Assembly: GCF_001890765.1 (NCBI RefSeq)
Contig: NZ_KV878783.1
Location: forward strand, 187,028 to 251,027
Source of the DNA: Spirulina major PCC 6313
Lineage (GTDB): Bacteria; Cyanobacteriota; Cyanobacteriia; Cyanobacteriales; Spirulinaceae
Length of the DNA: 64,000 bases
Direction: 5' to 3'
The notes under the pieces were generated by a model. That model worked only from the letters and a program-made list of their open reading frames with translations, was not told the origin of the DNA and ran no database searches. This document shows, one piece after another, positions 7,711 to 16,356 of the stretch. The translations under genes and the position numbers were made by a program. How positions within the stretch are numbered: position 1 is the first letter of the stretch; each line of letters opens with the position of its first letter.

Positions 7711-8865
7711 ATGAATCATGCAATTGAACTGGTCAACGTGTCGAAAACCTTCCGGGGTCAAAACAACCGAGAATTTCGAGCTATTGAACAGTTAAACTTG
7801 CAGATTCACGACGGAGAGTTTTTCTCGCTCCTCGGGCCGTCCGGCTGTGGCAAAACCACCTTGCTCCGGATGATCGCAGGGTTTGAAACCCCCACCGCTG
7901 GTGAGGTGGTCATCCATGGCGAGGCCATGCGCGATCGCCCCGCCTTCCACCGCCCCGTCAACACCGTCTTCCAAAACTACGCCCTTTTCCCCCACCTCAC
8001 CGTCGCCGAAAACGTCGCCTTCGGCCTCGAAATGGACAACCTCCCCAAAGCCCAAATCCGTTCCCGCGTCGGGGATGTCCTCGCCCTCGTCAAGCTCAAC
8101 GGCCTCGAAAACCGCCGCCCCCGCCAACTCTCCGGCGGCCAACAGCAGCGCGTCGCCCTCGCCCGCGCCCTCGTCAAAAAACCCCAAGTCCTCCTCTTTG
8201 ACGAACCCCTCGGTGCCCTTGACCTCAAGCTCCGCAAAGCGATGCAGCTTGAACTCAAACACATGCAGCAACAGATAGGCATCACCTTCGTCTACGTCAC
8301 CCACGACCAAGAAGAAGCCCTCACCATGTCCAACCGCATCGCCGTCATGTCCGACGGTCACATCCTCCAAGTGGGCACACCCACGGAAATTTACGAAGAA
8401 CCCAACTGCCGCTTTGTCGCCGACTTCATCGGTGAAAGTAATTTCCTCATCGGCCAAGTCATCGAACAATCCATGGGCGGCATTGTCGCCCTCATTGACG
8501 GCGAACTCACCCTCTCCGTCCCCTACGAACCAGAAATCCCCGTCGGCAAAATCATCACCCTCGTCATCCGCCCCGAAAAAGTCACCATTCACCCCGACAC
8601 CAGCGGCGAAAACCTCGGCCTACGCGGCACGGTTAAAGATGTGGTCTACATCGGCACCGACACCCGCTTTGTCATTCAACTCACCTCCCGCAGCGAACTA
8701 ATCGTGCGCCGCCAAAACATCCACCATGGCAACCTCGACACCTTCACCCTCGGCGAACAAGTTCAAATCCGGGTCGCCCCGAACAGCATTCGCGTCCTCG
8801 AAGAAGGCTCCCTCAGCCCCGATCTCGCTCAAGGGGCAGTGAACCTGCCCCCCAAGTCCGCGTGA
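7711..8865 (+). CDS. potA: ABC importer ATPase, PotA type
   Basis: ATP-hydrolysing subunit energising the importer, cytoplasmic, 384 residues. It has Walker [10 protein letters not shown], the Q-loop region [13 protein letters not shown], signature [15 protein letters not shown], Walker [17 protein letters not shown], the H-loop YVTHDQEEA and a C-terminal TOBE domain ([12 protein letters not shown]). The frame is open from 7597, but the start at 7711 is chosen because GAGG sits nine bases before it and the family begins at [10 protein letters not shown]. Gene order is potB-C-D-A rather than the E. coli potA-B-C-D. Confidence 0.92.
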   Translation: MNHAIELVNVSKTFRGQNNREFRAIEQLNLQIHDGEFFSLLGPSGCGKTTLLRMIAGFETPTAGEVVIHGEAMRDRPAFHRPVNTVFQNYALFPHLTVAENVAFGLEMDNLPKAQIRSRVGDVLALVKLNGLENRRPRQLSGGQQQRVALARALVKKPQVLLFDEPLGALDLKLRKAMQLELKHMQQQIGITFVYVTHDQEEALTMSNRIAVMSDGHILQVGTPTEIYEEPNCRFVADFIGESNFLIGQVIEQSMGGIVALIDGELTLSVPYEPEIPVGKIITLVIRPEKVTIHPDTSGENLGLRGTVKDVVYIGTDTRFVIQLTSRSELIVRRQNIHHGNLDTFTLGEQVQIRVAPNSIRVLEEGSLSPDLAQGAVNLPPKSA

Positions 8866-8912
8866 GGTGATTCATGGGGCGATTCACTCCGAAATCACTT
8901 TCCGATCGCCAC

Positions 8913-8960
8913 CGGGTTTTCTAGGGTGATTGCTTGGGGGATTGTGTTCTAGAAAACCCG
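8913..8960. terminator. Bidirectional terminator between potA and acs
   Basis: A 12-bp perfect inverted repeat, CGGGTTTTCTAG / CTAGAAAACCCG, stands between two convergent genes. The T and A runs in the arms let it work in either direction. Confidence 0.7.
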
Positions 8961-8971
8961 ATGATGTGAGT

Positions 8972-10942
8972 CTATGCGCCGCCGCGTAATTTATCGAGGA
9001 CACTGCGATCTTCGAGGGTGGAGGTGTCGCCGGCGATTTCTTGGCCGGAGGCTAAATTCCGGAGCAAGCGCCGCATGATTTTGCCCGATCGCGTCTTCGG
9101 CAGCACATCGGTAAAGCGAATATCTCCCGGACGGGCGATCGCGCCGATTTCCTTCGCCACATGCTGCTTTAGTTCATCGATCAACGCATCGCTGCCGGTG
9201 TAATCCCCTTCGAGGGTGACAAAGGCAAACACATCTTCACCCTTGAGATCATCGGTGCGCCCCACCACTGCGGCTTCGGCGACGGCTGGATGGGACACAA
9301 GGGCCGATTCGATTTCCATCGTGCCGAGGCGATGCCCCGACACATTGATCACATCATCGACGCGACCCATGACCCAAAAATAACCATCCGCATCGCGCCG
9401 CGCTCCATCGCCGGCGAAGTAGAAATGCTGGCCCTCTTTGGGTTGGATATGCTCCCAATAGGTGCGACGGAAGCGATCATCATCGCCGTAGACCGTGCGC
9501 AGCATACTCGGCCAAGGATGGGTAATCACCAGATAACCCCCTTCGCCATCCTTGACCGGATTGCCTTCGAGATCCACCACATCCGCCAAGATACCGGGGA
9601 AGGGCAATGTGGCCGAACCGGGTTTAGTCGGGGTTGCACCGGGTAAAGGCGTGAGCATAAAGCCGCCGGTTTCCGTTTGCCACCAGGTATCGATAATCGG
9701 GCAACGCTCACCGCCAATCACCTTGTGATACCACATCCAGGCTTCGGGGTTGATCGGTTCGCCCACGGTTCCCAAGAGGCGCAGGGAGGAGAGGTCGCGG
9801 GCGTTGGGGAGGTGTTCGCCCATTTTGATGAAGGCGCGGATGGCTGTGGGGGCAGTGTAGAAAATGGTGACCCCGTATTTTTCGATCACATCCCAAAAAC
9901 AGCCGGGATTGGAGGGGCGGGGCACGCCTTCATACATCAAGCTCGTTGCTCCGTTGGAGAGGGGGCCGTAGACAATGTAACTGTGGCCGGTGATCCAACC
10001 CACATCGGCGGTACACCAATAGACATCGGTGTCTTTGAGATCCAATGTCCATTTACAGGTCATGTGGGTGTAGAGGTTGTAACCGGCGGTGGTGTGGACA
10101 ACGCCTTTGGGGTTGCCAGTGGTGCCGCTGGTGTAGAGGATGAAGAGGAGGTCTTCGCTATCCATGGGTTCGGCGGGACAGACGGCGCTGGCTCCGGCTT
10201 GGAGGTCGTGCCACCAGTGATCGCGCCCTGGTTCCATGGTGATTTTTTCATGGGTGCGTTGAACGACGAGGACGTTTTCGACGCTGGGTACGCCGTCATG
10301 GGCGAGGGCTGCATCGACGGCGGGTTTGAGGGGGATGGTTTTATCTTTGCGAAAGCCGCCATCTGCCGTCACCACGAGTTTCGCCTCGGCATCGATGAGG
10401 CGGGTTTTGAGGGCTTCGGCACTGAACCCGCCGAAAACGACGCTATGGGGCGCACCGATGCGGGCACAGGCGAGCATGGCGATCGCTGCTTCGGGAACCA
10501 TGGGCATATAGATGCCGACGCGATCGCCCTTCTTCACCCCTAAGGATTTAAACACGTTGGCCATTTTGCACACTTCGCGATGCAATTGGGCATAGGTGAG
10601 GGTGACGCTTTCGCCGGGTTCCCCTTCCCAGATCAACGCCGCTTTATTTTTGCGCCAGGTGGTGAGGTGGCGATCGAGGCAATTGTAGGAAATATTCAGC
10701 TTGCCGCCAACGAACCATTGCCCATGGGGCGGTTGCCAATCCAGCACCTGATCCCATTTTTGAAACCAATCGAGTTCGGTTGCCGCGAGTTCTGCCCAGA
10801 ATGCGGCAGGATCAGCCTTGGCTTTGTCGTAGAGTTCGCGGTACTGCTCCATGCTGCCAATGGTGGCCGCTTGGGAAAATTCCGCAGGCGGGGCAAAGGT
10901 GCGATTTTCCTGCAAGATGGACTCAATAGTGGGTTGGGTCAT
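8972..10942 (-). CDS. acs: Acetyl-CoA synthetase (acetate--CoA ligase)
   Basis: Activates acetate with ATP and CoA to acetyl-CoA through acetyl-AMP. The 656-residue protein matches the family length. It has the AMP-binding core [20 protein letters not shown], the substrate-pocket segment [18 protein letters not shown], the hinge [20 protein letters not shown], and the C-terminal [13 protein letters not shown] whose second lysine is the usual regulatory acetylation site. The frame is open further upstream to 11071, but the family begins near [16 protein letters not shown], so 10942 is taken as the start. It is transcribed alone, convergent to potA. Confidence 0.96.
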   Translation of the reverse strand: MTQPTIESILQENRTFAPPAEFSQAATIGSMEQYRELYDKAKADPAAFWAELAATELDWFQKWDQVLDWQPPHGQWFVGGKLNISYNCLDRHLTTWRKNKAALIWEGEPGESVTLTYAQLHREVCKMANVFKSLGVKKGDRVGIYMPMVPEAAIAMLACARIGAPHSVVFGGFSAEALKTRLIDAEAKLVVTADGGFRKDKTIPLKPAVDAALAHDGVPSVENVLVVQRTHEKITMEPGRDHWWHDLQAGASAVCPAEPMDSEDLLFILYTSGTTGNPKGVVHTTAGYNLYTHMTCKWTLDLKDTDVYWCTADVGWITGHSYIVYGPLSNGATSLMYEGVPRPSNPGCFWDVIEKYGVTIFYTAPTAIRAFIKMGEHLPNARDLSSLRLLGTVGEPINPEAWMWYHKVIGGERCPIIDTWWQTETGGFMLTPLPGATPTKPGSATLPFPGILADVVDLEGNPVKDGEGGYLVITHPWPSMLRTVYGDDDRFRRTYWEHIQPKEGQHFYFAGDGARRDADGYFWVMGRVDDVINVSGHRLGTMEIESALVSHPAVAEAAVVGRTDDLKGEDVFAFVTLEGDYTGSDALIDELKQHVAKEIGAIARPGDIRFTDVLPKTRSGKIMRRLLRNLASGQEIAGDTSTLEDRSVLDKLRGGA

Positions 10943-11126
10943 GGCTGCTATTTGTTTCAAAAGTCTGCTGTCATCTACGATACGGCCTGCCCTGCGGTGG
11001 CATCCTATTTGTTTCGTTTCTTTAAACAGCAGCGGCCAGGGGGGCGATCGCATCCGCCATCCCCCGCCCATTCCACCTCACCCCCAGGATCGCCCCCTGA
11101 TGATTTGTCCTATTCTGGGCCGTGAT

Positions 11127-11153
11127 AAGGAGCTTAAGCCCCTTGCCTGTCCT
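11127..11153. repeat. Dispersed repeat copy forming the amidase 3' end
   Basis: This 27-bp sequence, centred on TTAAGCCCCTT, matches the segment at 52138-52164 with only three substitutions, all transitions. The reverse-strand stop codon of the amidase gene (11134-11136) lies inside it, so the last few amidase residues (DRQGA) are repeat-encoded. Confidence 0.6.
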
Positions 11154-12156
11154 CATGCCCTTGTTGATTGCCATAGATGCGAGTTGGGGCCTCGAAGCCG
11201 CAGGATGTGCCGTCGATGTGGATCACCTCATCCTCCCAGGGGAGGCGATAATTACCCTGCACCATGTCCTGCATATAGGTGTAGGGGCAATCCTGCGCCC
11301 CGCCCTTGACGGCCACATAACCGCGATGGCCGAACTGATAAATATTGTTTTCCACGCCCCAATGGCGACGGGCTTCCCGGACTAGATCCGGCCGGACTTC
11401 TGCGGTGATGATTTCATCGGGGCGATCGCTCCCCATCACCAAGGGCACACCGTCAAAATTAACGATCATCCCCTCACCCATGGAATCAAAAGAGCCATCA
11501 CTTCCACACATGCAAACCGAAGCCGTGTAGATCAGATTACAAAAGGCGTTGGCTTGGTTGGTAATCCGCCAAGAGTGGCGGATCGGGGCAGTATAGCCAG
11601 CGGTGCGAATCATGATCTCCGCACCTTTGTAGGCACATTCGCGGGCCATTTCCGGGAACATCCCGTCATGGCAGATGATCAGGGCGAGGGTGCTGCCGTT
11701 GGGGCCCTCACAGACGGGAATGCCGAGGTTGCCCGGTTCCCAGGGTTCGACGGGAACCCAGGGGTGCAGTTTGCGGTAGTAGAGTTTGATCTCGCCCTGG
11801 TCGTCGATGATGATGCCGCTGTTGTAGGGGTTGCCCTGGGGGTTGTATTCCATGATCGAGAAGCAGCCCCAGATTTGGTGATCAAGGCAGGCCTGTTTGA
11901 AGGCGGCGACTTCGGGGCCGTCGAGGCGGCACATGATATCGGGGTTGGTGTCCATGGAGAGGCCGTGGAGGGCATATTCAGGGAAGACGACCAAATCCAT
12001 GCCGGGGAGGTTGCGCCGCGCTTTGCCGACGATGTCACAGATGCGTTGGGTTTGCTGGGCGAGGTCGTCGGGGGTGACGACGGTGGGAAGTTGGAGTTGT
12101 ACCATGCCCAAGACGACACCGTTGGGAGTTTTGTTGAGGCCGCAAAGTCCGCTCAT
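11134..12156 (-). CDS. amiF: Formamidase / aliphatic amidase, nitrilase superfamily
   Basis: Hydrolyses a short amide, most likely formamide to formate and ammonia, giving a nitrogen source. The 340-residue protein carries the nitrilase-fold catalytic triad: Glu60 in VVFPEYALHG, Lys129 in YYRKLHPW, Cys162 in IICHDGMFPE. The segments PVEPWEPGNLG, VCEGPNGS, HRGYVAVKGG and LPWEDEV follow the Helicobacter AmiF formamidase closely rather than AmiE acetamidase. The C-terminus runs into a dispersed repeat. The neighbouring acs is on the same strand but separated by about 190 bp. Exact amide preference is inferred. Confidence 0.88.
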   Translation of the reverse strand: MSGLCGLNKTPNGVVLGMVQLQLPTVVTPDDLAQQTQRICDIVGKARRNLPGMDLVVFPEYALHGLSMDTNPDIMCRLDGPEVAAFKQACLDHQIWGCFSIMEYNPQGNPYNSGIIIDDQGEIKLYYRKLHPWVPVEPWEPGNLGIPVCEGPNGSTLALIICHDGMFPEMARECAYKGAEIMIRTAGYTAPIRHSWRITNQANAFCNLIYTASVCMCGSDGSFDSMGEGMIVNFDGVPLVMGSDRPDEIITAEVRPDLVREARRHWGVENNIYQFGHRGYVAVKGGAQDCPYTYMQDMVQGNYRLPWEDEVIHIDGTSCGFEAPTRIYGNQQGHEDRQGA

Positions 12157-12318
12157 GTGGTTTTGAGAATCAAGGTTTGCAGATTCAGCCTAGGGGAGGG
12201 CGATCGCGCCAAACTGTATCAAGCACCACGAAAAAGCGACCCAAGATGGTAATCATCTTGGGCCGTCTGTTCGCCATGAATGGTGGGGATTTAGCCCCGG
12301 CATCGGGGAGCCTTGGAA

Positions 12319-12410
12319 CGGAGAGGGAGGGATTCGAACCCTCGGTACGGTCTTGCGATTCGTACAACGGATTAGCAATCCGCCGCTTTCGACCACTCAG
12401 CCACCTCTCC
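12319..12410 (-). tRNA. trnS-GCT: tRNA-Ser (anticodon GCT)
   Basis: On the reverse strand the 92-nt sequence folds as a class II tRNA. The acceptor stem GGAGAGG pairs with CCTCTCC, the discriminator is G, the D-loop region is GAGTGGTCGAAAG, the anticodon arm GCGGATTGCTAATCCGT shows GCT, the variable arm is long as in serine tRNAs, and the T-arm contains GGTTCGAATCC. CCA is not encoded. It reads the serine codons AGC/AGU. Confidence 0.96.
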
Positions 12411-12490
12411 AGAGGTTGACGTATCGAACTAACAGTATAGGGGGAATGGTTGAGACTGTGCAAGGGTCACGAGCAATTATTTTTGACATC

Positions 12491-12895
12491 AGGACTAGGG
12501 AGTGCGAGCATCCTGCTCGCTACGGCTCCACCATCAGGACTAGGGAGTGCGAGCATCCTGCTCGCTACGGCTCCACCATCAAGACTAGGGAGTGCGAGCA
12601 TCCTGCTCGCTACGGCTCCACCATCAAGACTAGGGAGTGCGAGCAGGATGCTCGCTACGGCTCCACCATCAAGACTAGGGAGTGCGAGCAGGATGCTCGC
12701 TACGGCTCCACCATCAAGACTAGGGAGTGCGAGCAGGATGCTCGCTACGGCTCCACCATCAAGACTAGGGAGTGCGAGCAGGATGCTCGCTACGGCTCCA
12801 CCATCAGGACTAGGGAGTGCGAGCATCCTGCTCGCTACGGCTCCACCATCAAGACTAGGGAGTGCGAGCATCCTGCTCGCTACGGCTCCACCCCA
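12491..12895. repeat. Nine tandem 45-bp repeats containing a hairpin
   Basis: Nine contiguous 45-bp units start at 12491, 12536, 12581, 12626, 12671, 12716, 12761, 12806 and 12851. Each contains arms GCGAGCA / TGCTCGC around a 3-base loop. The loop is TCC in units 1-3, 8 and 9 but GGA, its reverse complement, in units 4-7. A second variable base (position 2, G or A) follows a different pattern. The block lies between tRNA-Ser and sfsA. Because 45 is divisible by three, open frames run through it on both strands, but these are compositional and not genes. Confidence 0.95.
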
Positions 12896-12982
12896 GCGGG
12901 CACGATGCCCACACTGCGATCGCGCTTGCATCACCGCGATACGCTACGATCCACGGGGCAAATCCTTACTCCCTGTGACGTT

Positions 12983-13741
12983 ATGACCCTTTGGCTCTAT
13001 CACTATCCGCCGCTCTTGGCGGGACGATTGATTAAACGCTACAAACGCTTTTTTGCGGAGATTGAACTGGATACGGGGGAGGTGATCACGGCCCATTGTC
13101 CGAATACGGGGCCGATGACGGGGGTGTATCAACCGGGGCAGCCGGTGCAGGTGTCGCGCAGTGATAACCCGAAACGGAAGCTGGCCTACACCTGGGAGTT
13201 GATTCAACTGGCAGACCCGGAGCCGGTTTGGGTGGGGGTAAATACGAATTTGCCGAATCGGATTATTAAGGCGGCGTTATTGAATCAGCAATTGCCGGAG
13301 TTGGCGGGGCGGTATTCTCAGGTGCGGCCGGAGGTGGCCTATGGGCGCGATCGCAAGAGTCGGATTGATTTTCTCCTCACCGATGACCAGGGTGAAAATC
13401 CGATCTATGTAGAGGTGAAAAATACCACTTGGACGACGGGACGGACGGCGGTTTTTCCCGATACGGTGACGACGCGGGGCCAGAAACATCTGCGGGAATT
13501 GATCGCGATCCGGTCGGAGGCGGCGGCGGTGATGCTCTATTTCATTAATCGGGGGGATTGTGGGGATTTTGCACCGGGCGATCGCGCTGATCCCACCTAT
13601 GGCGAACTGTTTCGGGAGGCGATCGCGGCGGGGGTGGAAATTTTGCCCTATCGGATGCAAGTGAGTCCGGCGGGGGTGGTGTTGGATGCGATCGCACCGA
13701 TTCAACCCCATCAACCGGCTGAAATTTTGAAACCAGGCTAA
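12983..13741 (+). CDS. sfsA: SfsA family protein (sugar fermentation stimulation homologue)
   Basis: The 252-residue protein matches SfsA, a DNA-binding or nuclease-like family first linked to maltose metabolism in E. coli whose biochemical role is unsettled. Seen here are the N-terminal OB-like part RYKRFFAEIELDTGEVITAHCPNTGPM and the C-terminal PD-(D/E)XK-like core SRIDFLLTD ... IYVEVKNTTW, with the Asp, Glu and Lys of a nuclease-type site, then FPDTVTTRGQKHL. The open frame extends upstream through the tandem repeats, but the family begins at LYHYPPLLAGRLIKR, so the ATG at 12983 is used. It has an approximately 15-residue C-terminal extension. Confidence 0.93.
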   Translation: MTLWLYHYPPLLAGRLIKRYKRFFAEIELDTGEVITAHCPNTGPMTGVYQPGQPVQVSRSDNPKRKLAYTWELIQLADPEPVWVGVNTNLPNRIIKAALLNQQLPELAGRYSQVRPEVAYGRDRKSRIDFLLTDDQGENPIYVEVKNTTWTTGRTAVFPDTVTTRGQKHLRELIAIRSEAAAVMLYFINRGDCGDFAPGDRADPTYGELFREAIAAGVEILPYRMQVSPAGVVLDAIAPIQPHQPAEILKPG

Positions 13742-13830
13742 GATATGCGGGGGGATCATGAAAAACCCGTTGGGGATCATCCCATTTGACAGTGCCAGAC
13801 CTGACATTCTTACCGTCGCTCAACTCAATC

Positions 13831-14535
13831 ATGGCTCAATCTCTGCACCCTTTGCTCCTTAGCGTTGGCTTGGCCAGTACGTTGATGGGCTGCCAAACGG
13901 CTAAACCCTTGGTTACGGCTGTGTCCACCCACACAACCGAATCGGAAGCCCTCCCAGCCCCGACGGACGCGGAAGCCCTCGCCGCTGGGTTTCACACCGT
14001 GGTTGGGGACGGGGTTTCTCTGGCCCTCCCGATGGGCTATGAGGGAGGCAACCCAGAGCAGGATCTCGAAGCTGTGGCGCAGCAGCTTGATCAAGCGGGG
14101 GAAGAGCACCATTCCCTCAGTGAAGCGTTACGGGAACGGAAGCAAGCGATCGCCCTGATTGCCTTTGATGAATCCAATGACCCATCCGGCTTTGTCACCA
14201 ATGTTAATGTGACGCGCCAACGCCTCGATCACGATACCTCCATGGCGGTTTTCTTAGCCGCCGTCGTCACCCAGATCGAAACCTTGGGCTATCGTGTGGC
14301 AGCATCGGGGATGACAGATCTTCAGGGTGAAACAGCGGGCCGGCTCGTTGTGGAAATGACCGCCGGGAAGCAAGACATTACCCAATTGGTCTATGCGATC
14401 CCCGCCCCGGAAGCCGTGTGGCTGATCACCTATTCCACCCCCCAAACAGAATTTGAGCAACGCCTCGCTCAGTTTCAAACCAGCGCCCAAACCTTTACCG
14501 TGCTCCCCTCCGATGCCATGGGTGGAGTGCGCTAG
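13831..14535 (+). CDS. Hypothetical lipoprotein, 234 aa
   Basis: I do not recognise this protein. It begins with a signal peptide ending in a lipobox (LLLSVGLASTLMGC), so it is probably a membrane-anchored lipoprotein. The mature part has a mixed alpha/beta pattern with the segments VVGDGVSLALPMGYEGG and LVVEMTAGKQDITQLVYAIP. The order, a short beta-rich start, a helix, then a TAGRLVVEM-like strand, recalls PsbP-like/DUF1795 folds, but that is only an impression. A frame from 13786 adds 15 residues; the start at 13831 puts the signal peptide at the N-terminus. Confidence 0.7.
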   Translation: MAQSLHPLLLSVGLASTLMGCQTAKPLVTAVSTHTTESEALPAPTDAEALAAGFHTVVGDGVSLALPMGYEGGNPEQDLEAVAQQLDQAGEEHHSLSEALRERKQAIALIAFDESNDPSGFVTNVNVTRQRLDHDTSMAVFLAAVVTQIETLGYRVAASGMTDLQGETAGRLVVEMTAGKQDITQLVYAIPAPEAVWLITYSTPQTEFEQRLAQFQTSAQTFTVLPSDAMGGVR

Positions 14536-14608
14536 GCAGAAGGGCAGCAGGGCTTAAGCTTCGGCTATCCTGGGGTTAGTGCTGTTGCGATGAATTCCAG
14601 TGTGATTG

Positions 14609-15037
14609 ATGCCAATGTCCCGCCGTTCAGCCCTAGGGTTAAAAATTGGTCAAGTGGCTCAAGCCAGTGGCCTATCGGTGAAAACCATCCGGTTTTATAC
14701 CGAGGCTGATTTATTAAATCCGGTGATGCGGCGATCGCCTTCTGGTTATCGGTTATTTGACCCGGATGTGTTGAATCGGTTGGCGTTTATTAAGCGATCG
14801 CAAGCCCTCGGCCTCAGTTTGCGAGATATTCATGATCTGCTGATGGTGCATGATGGGGGAACGCTCCCCTGTGGCGCAATCAAAGAACGCCTGCAGCAAA
14901 AACTCGACGACATTCACGCCCAAATCGCCAATTTAGAAATTCTCCGCACCGAACTCGAAGGCATTCTCTCCGGCTGGGAAGATCAACCCCCAGCCCATCT
15001 GATTGAACGAACCATTTGCCCCAATTTGCAATCATGA
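14609..15037 (+). CDS. MerR-family transcription regulator
   Basis: A 142-residue regulator with an N-terminal winged helix (LKIGQVAQASGLSVKTIRFYTEADLL, then RRSPSGYRLFDPDVLNRLAFI) followed by a dimerising coiled coil (KERLQQKLDDIHAQIANLEIL). MerR proteins bind promoters with long spacers and twist them on effector binding. Only two cysteines occur in the effector half, in PCGAIKERL and near the C-terminus in TICPNL. Their placement is reminiscent of metal-sensing members, but the effector is not known. Its TGA overlaps the start of the next gene by four bases, so the two are probably translated together. Confidence 0.88.
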   Translation: MPMSRRSALGLKIGQVAQASGLSVKTIRFYTEADLLNPVMRRSPSGYRLFDPDVLNRLAFIKRSQALGLSLRDIHDLLMVHDGGTLPCGAIKERLQQKLDDIHAQIANLEILRTELEGILSGWEDQPPAHLIERTICPNLQS

Positions 15038-16029
15038 TCCAGCGTTGGTGGGTGGCTCCCTTGGCCCTTCTGTGTTGGCTGCATCCCTTGGCCGTCAGTC
15101 GTGCTGAGGAGTTCAACGTTGAGCGCACCTTTCAAGCCCAAGACACGGCAGTGAATGCGATCGCCTTTAGTCCCGACGGTCAGGTGTTGATCAGTGGCGG
15201 CGGCCATAATGACGGCCGCTTACGGATTTGGAGTCTGAAGTCCGGGAAACTGGTGGAAACGACCCGGAGCCAGAGTTTAGGCGTGGTGGATTTGCTCTTG
15301 AGTGCGCGTCAAGGGTTGCTGATCAGTGCGGGGGAAGATAGCGAGGTGCATCTGTGGGCATTTCCCGACGGTGAATTCCAGCAAACCCTCCGCTACCATA
15401 CCGCCAACGTCCTCGACCTCACCCTCACCCCGGATGAAACGGTGCTGATTAGTGCGGGGCTGGGGGGCGTGCGATTGTGGGATTTAGACCAACAGCGTCC
15501 CCTTTATACCTTGGTGCGGTTTCAAGCGATCGCAGCGATCGCGGTGCATCCCAACGGCTACACCCTCGCGGCGGGCACCTTGGACGGCACGGTGCAATTG
15601 TGGAATCTGCGCACGGGTTCTCTGCTCACCTCGTTTCCTGCCCACACCGCCGCGATCGCCGCTCTCCAGTTCAGTCCCGACGGCGACACCCTGATCACCG
15701 CCAGCGAAGACCGCACCCTCATTCTGTGGGATTTGGCCACGGGGCAGCAACGCGCCACCCTCCGGGGCCATACGGGAGGGGTGAGGGCGATCGCCCTCAC
15801 CCCCGACGGCGACACCCTGATCAGCGGCAGCCATGACGGGATTCGCCTTTGGTCGATGCTCGATGGGGCTTTGTTGCAGCATTGGAACGGGCATCAGGAT
15901 TGGGTGATGTCCTTGGCGGTGCATCCCAATGGCCGCCAATTTGCCAGCGGTGATCTTCAGGGTCAGATTAAACTGTGGTCATGGCCCCCTGATCTTCCTA
16001 ATGTTGCCGCCGATGACCCAAACCAATGA
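15034..16029 (+). CDS. Secreted WD40-repeat protein
   Basis: The 331-residue protein has a signal peptide (IQRWWVAPLALLCWLHPLAVSRA) and about seven WD40 blades, for example AIAFSPDGQVLISGGGHNDGR, ALQFSPDGDTLITASEDRTLILWD and SLAVHPNGRQFASGDLQGQIKLW. It should form a beta-propeller on the periplasmic or lumenal side, acting as a protein-binding platform. The start at 15034 overlaps the MerR stop as ATGA; six more upstream residues are possible. It is followed by a 17-bp overlap with the next gene. Partner and function are unknown. Confidence 0.85.
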   Translation: MIQRWWVAPLALLCWLHPLAVSRAEEFNVERTFQAQDTAVNAIAFSPDGQVLISGGGHNDGRLRIWSLKSGKLVETTRSQSLGVVDLLLSARQGLLISAGEDSEVHLWAFPDGEFQQTLRYHTANVLDLTLTPDETVLISAGLGGVRLWDLDQQRPLYTLVRFQAIAAIAVHPNGYTLAAGTLDGTVQLWNLRTGSLLTSFPAHTAAIAALQFSPDGDTLITASEDRTLILWDLATGQQRATLRGHTGGVRAIALTPDGDTLISGSHDGIRLWSMLDGALLQHWNGHQDWVMSLAVHPNGRQFASGDLQGQIKLWSWPPDLPNVAADDPNQ

Positions 16030-16306
16030 CCAACGCCACCCCCAAGAAGGTCGCGATCGCCTCATCCTCGACGCGATCAAACGCGATGGCGAACTGTCGG
16101 ACTACAACAAAGTCGAACTCGCCCGCCTCATGATTCGCTACCAGAATTTTCCGGGGGCGCGAGCCTTTCAAGCCGAACTCGCCGAACTCCTCAGCTCCTA
16201 CAGCCTGACCCCGGATGAACTCTTCGCCCAAACCCGCACAATCCACGCCACGGGGCAAATTTACCGCCGCACCAAGGGGGGCGAAGAGTCCCAAGATTGG
16301 AGTTAA
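16013..16306 (+). CDS. DUF3288-like conserved cyanobacterial protein
   Basis: A 97-residue soluble protein resembling the cyanobacterial family DUF3288. The recognisable stretch is DYNKVELARLMIRYQNFPGARAFQAELAELL, followed by a TRTIHATGQIYR end. Function is not known. The start at 16013 overlaps the WD40 gene by 17 bp in another frame, so it is the third member of a merR-WD40-DUF3288 overlapping set. Confidence 0.7.
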   Translation: MTQTNDQRHPQEGRDRLILDAIKRDGELSDYNKVELARLMIRYQNFPGARAFQAELAELLSSYSLTPDELFAQTRTIHATGQIYRRTKGGEESQDWS

Positions 16307-16356
16307 TGCAGGGTGTGGGAGATGGGGATTTTTGAAGGCAGAAGGTTGAATGGTAT

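Noticed and set aside
7792-8592. Long minus-strand frame of 266 codons opposite potA
   Set aside because: Composition mirrors the potA codons (Asp/Glu/Gly-rich shadow), and potA has all ABC ATPase motifs.
9677-10543. Plus-strand frame of 288 codons opposite acs
   Set aside because: Shadow of the GC-rich acs gene; low complexity and no recognisable domain.
12491-12895. CRISPR array
   Set aside because: The units are contiguous 45-bp copies with no variable spacers and no cas genes nearby.
12353-12982. Long open frames on both strands through the 45-bp repeats, including a 155-residue minus-strand frame
   Set aside because: The repeat length is divisible by three and has no stop in several frames, so open frames are automatic. 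One frame overlaps the tRNA, and none has a ribosome site.
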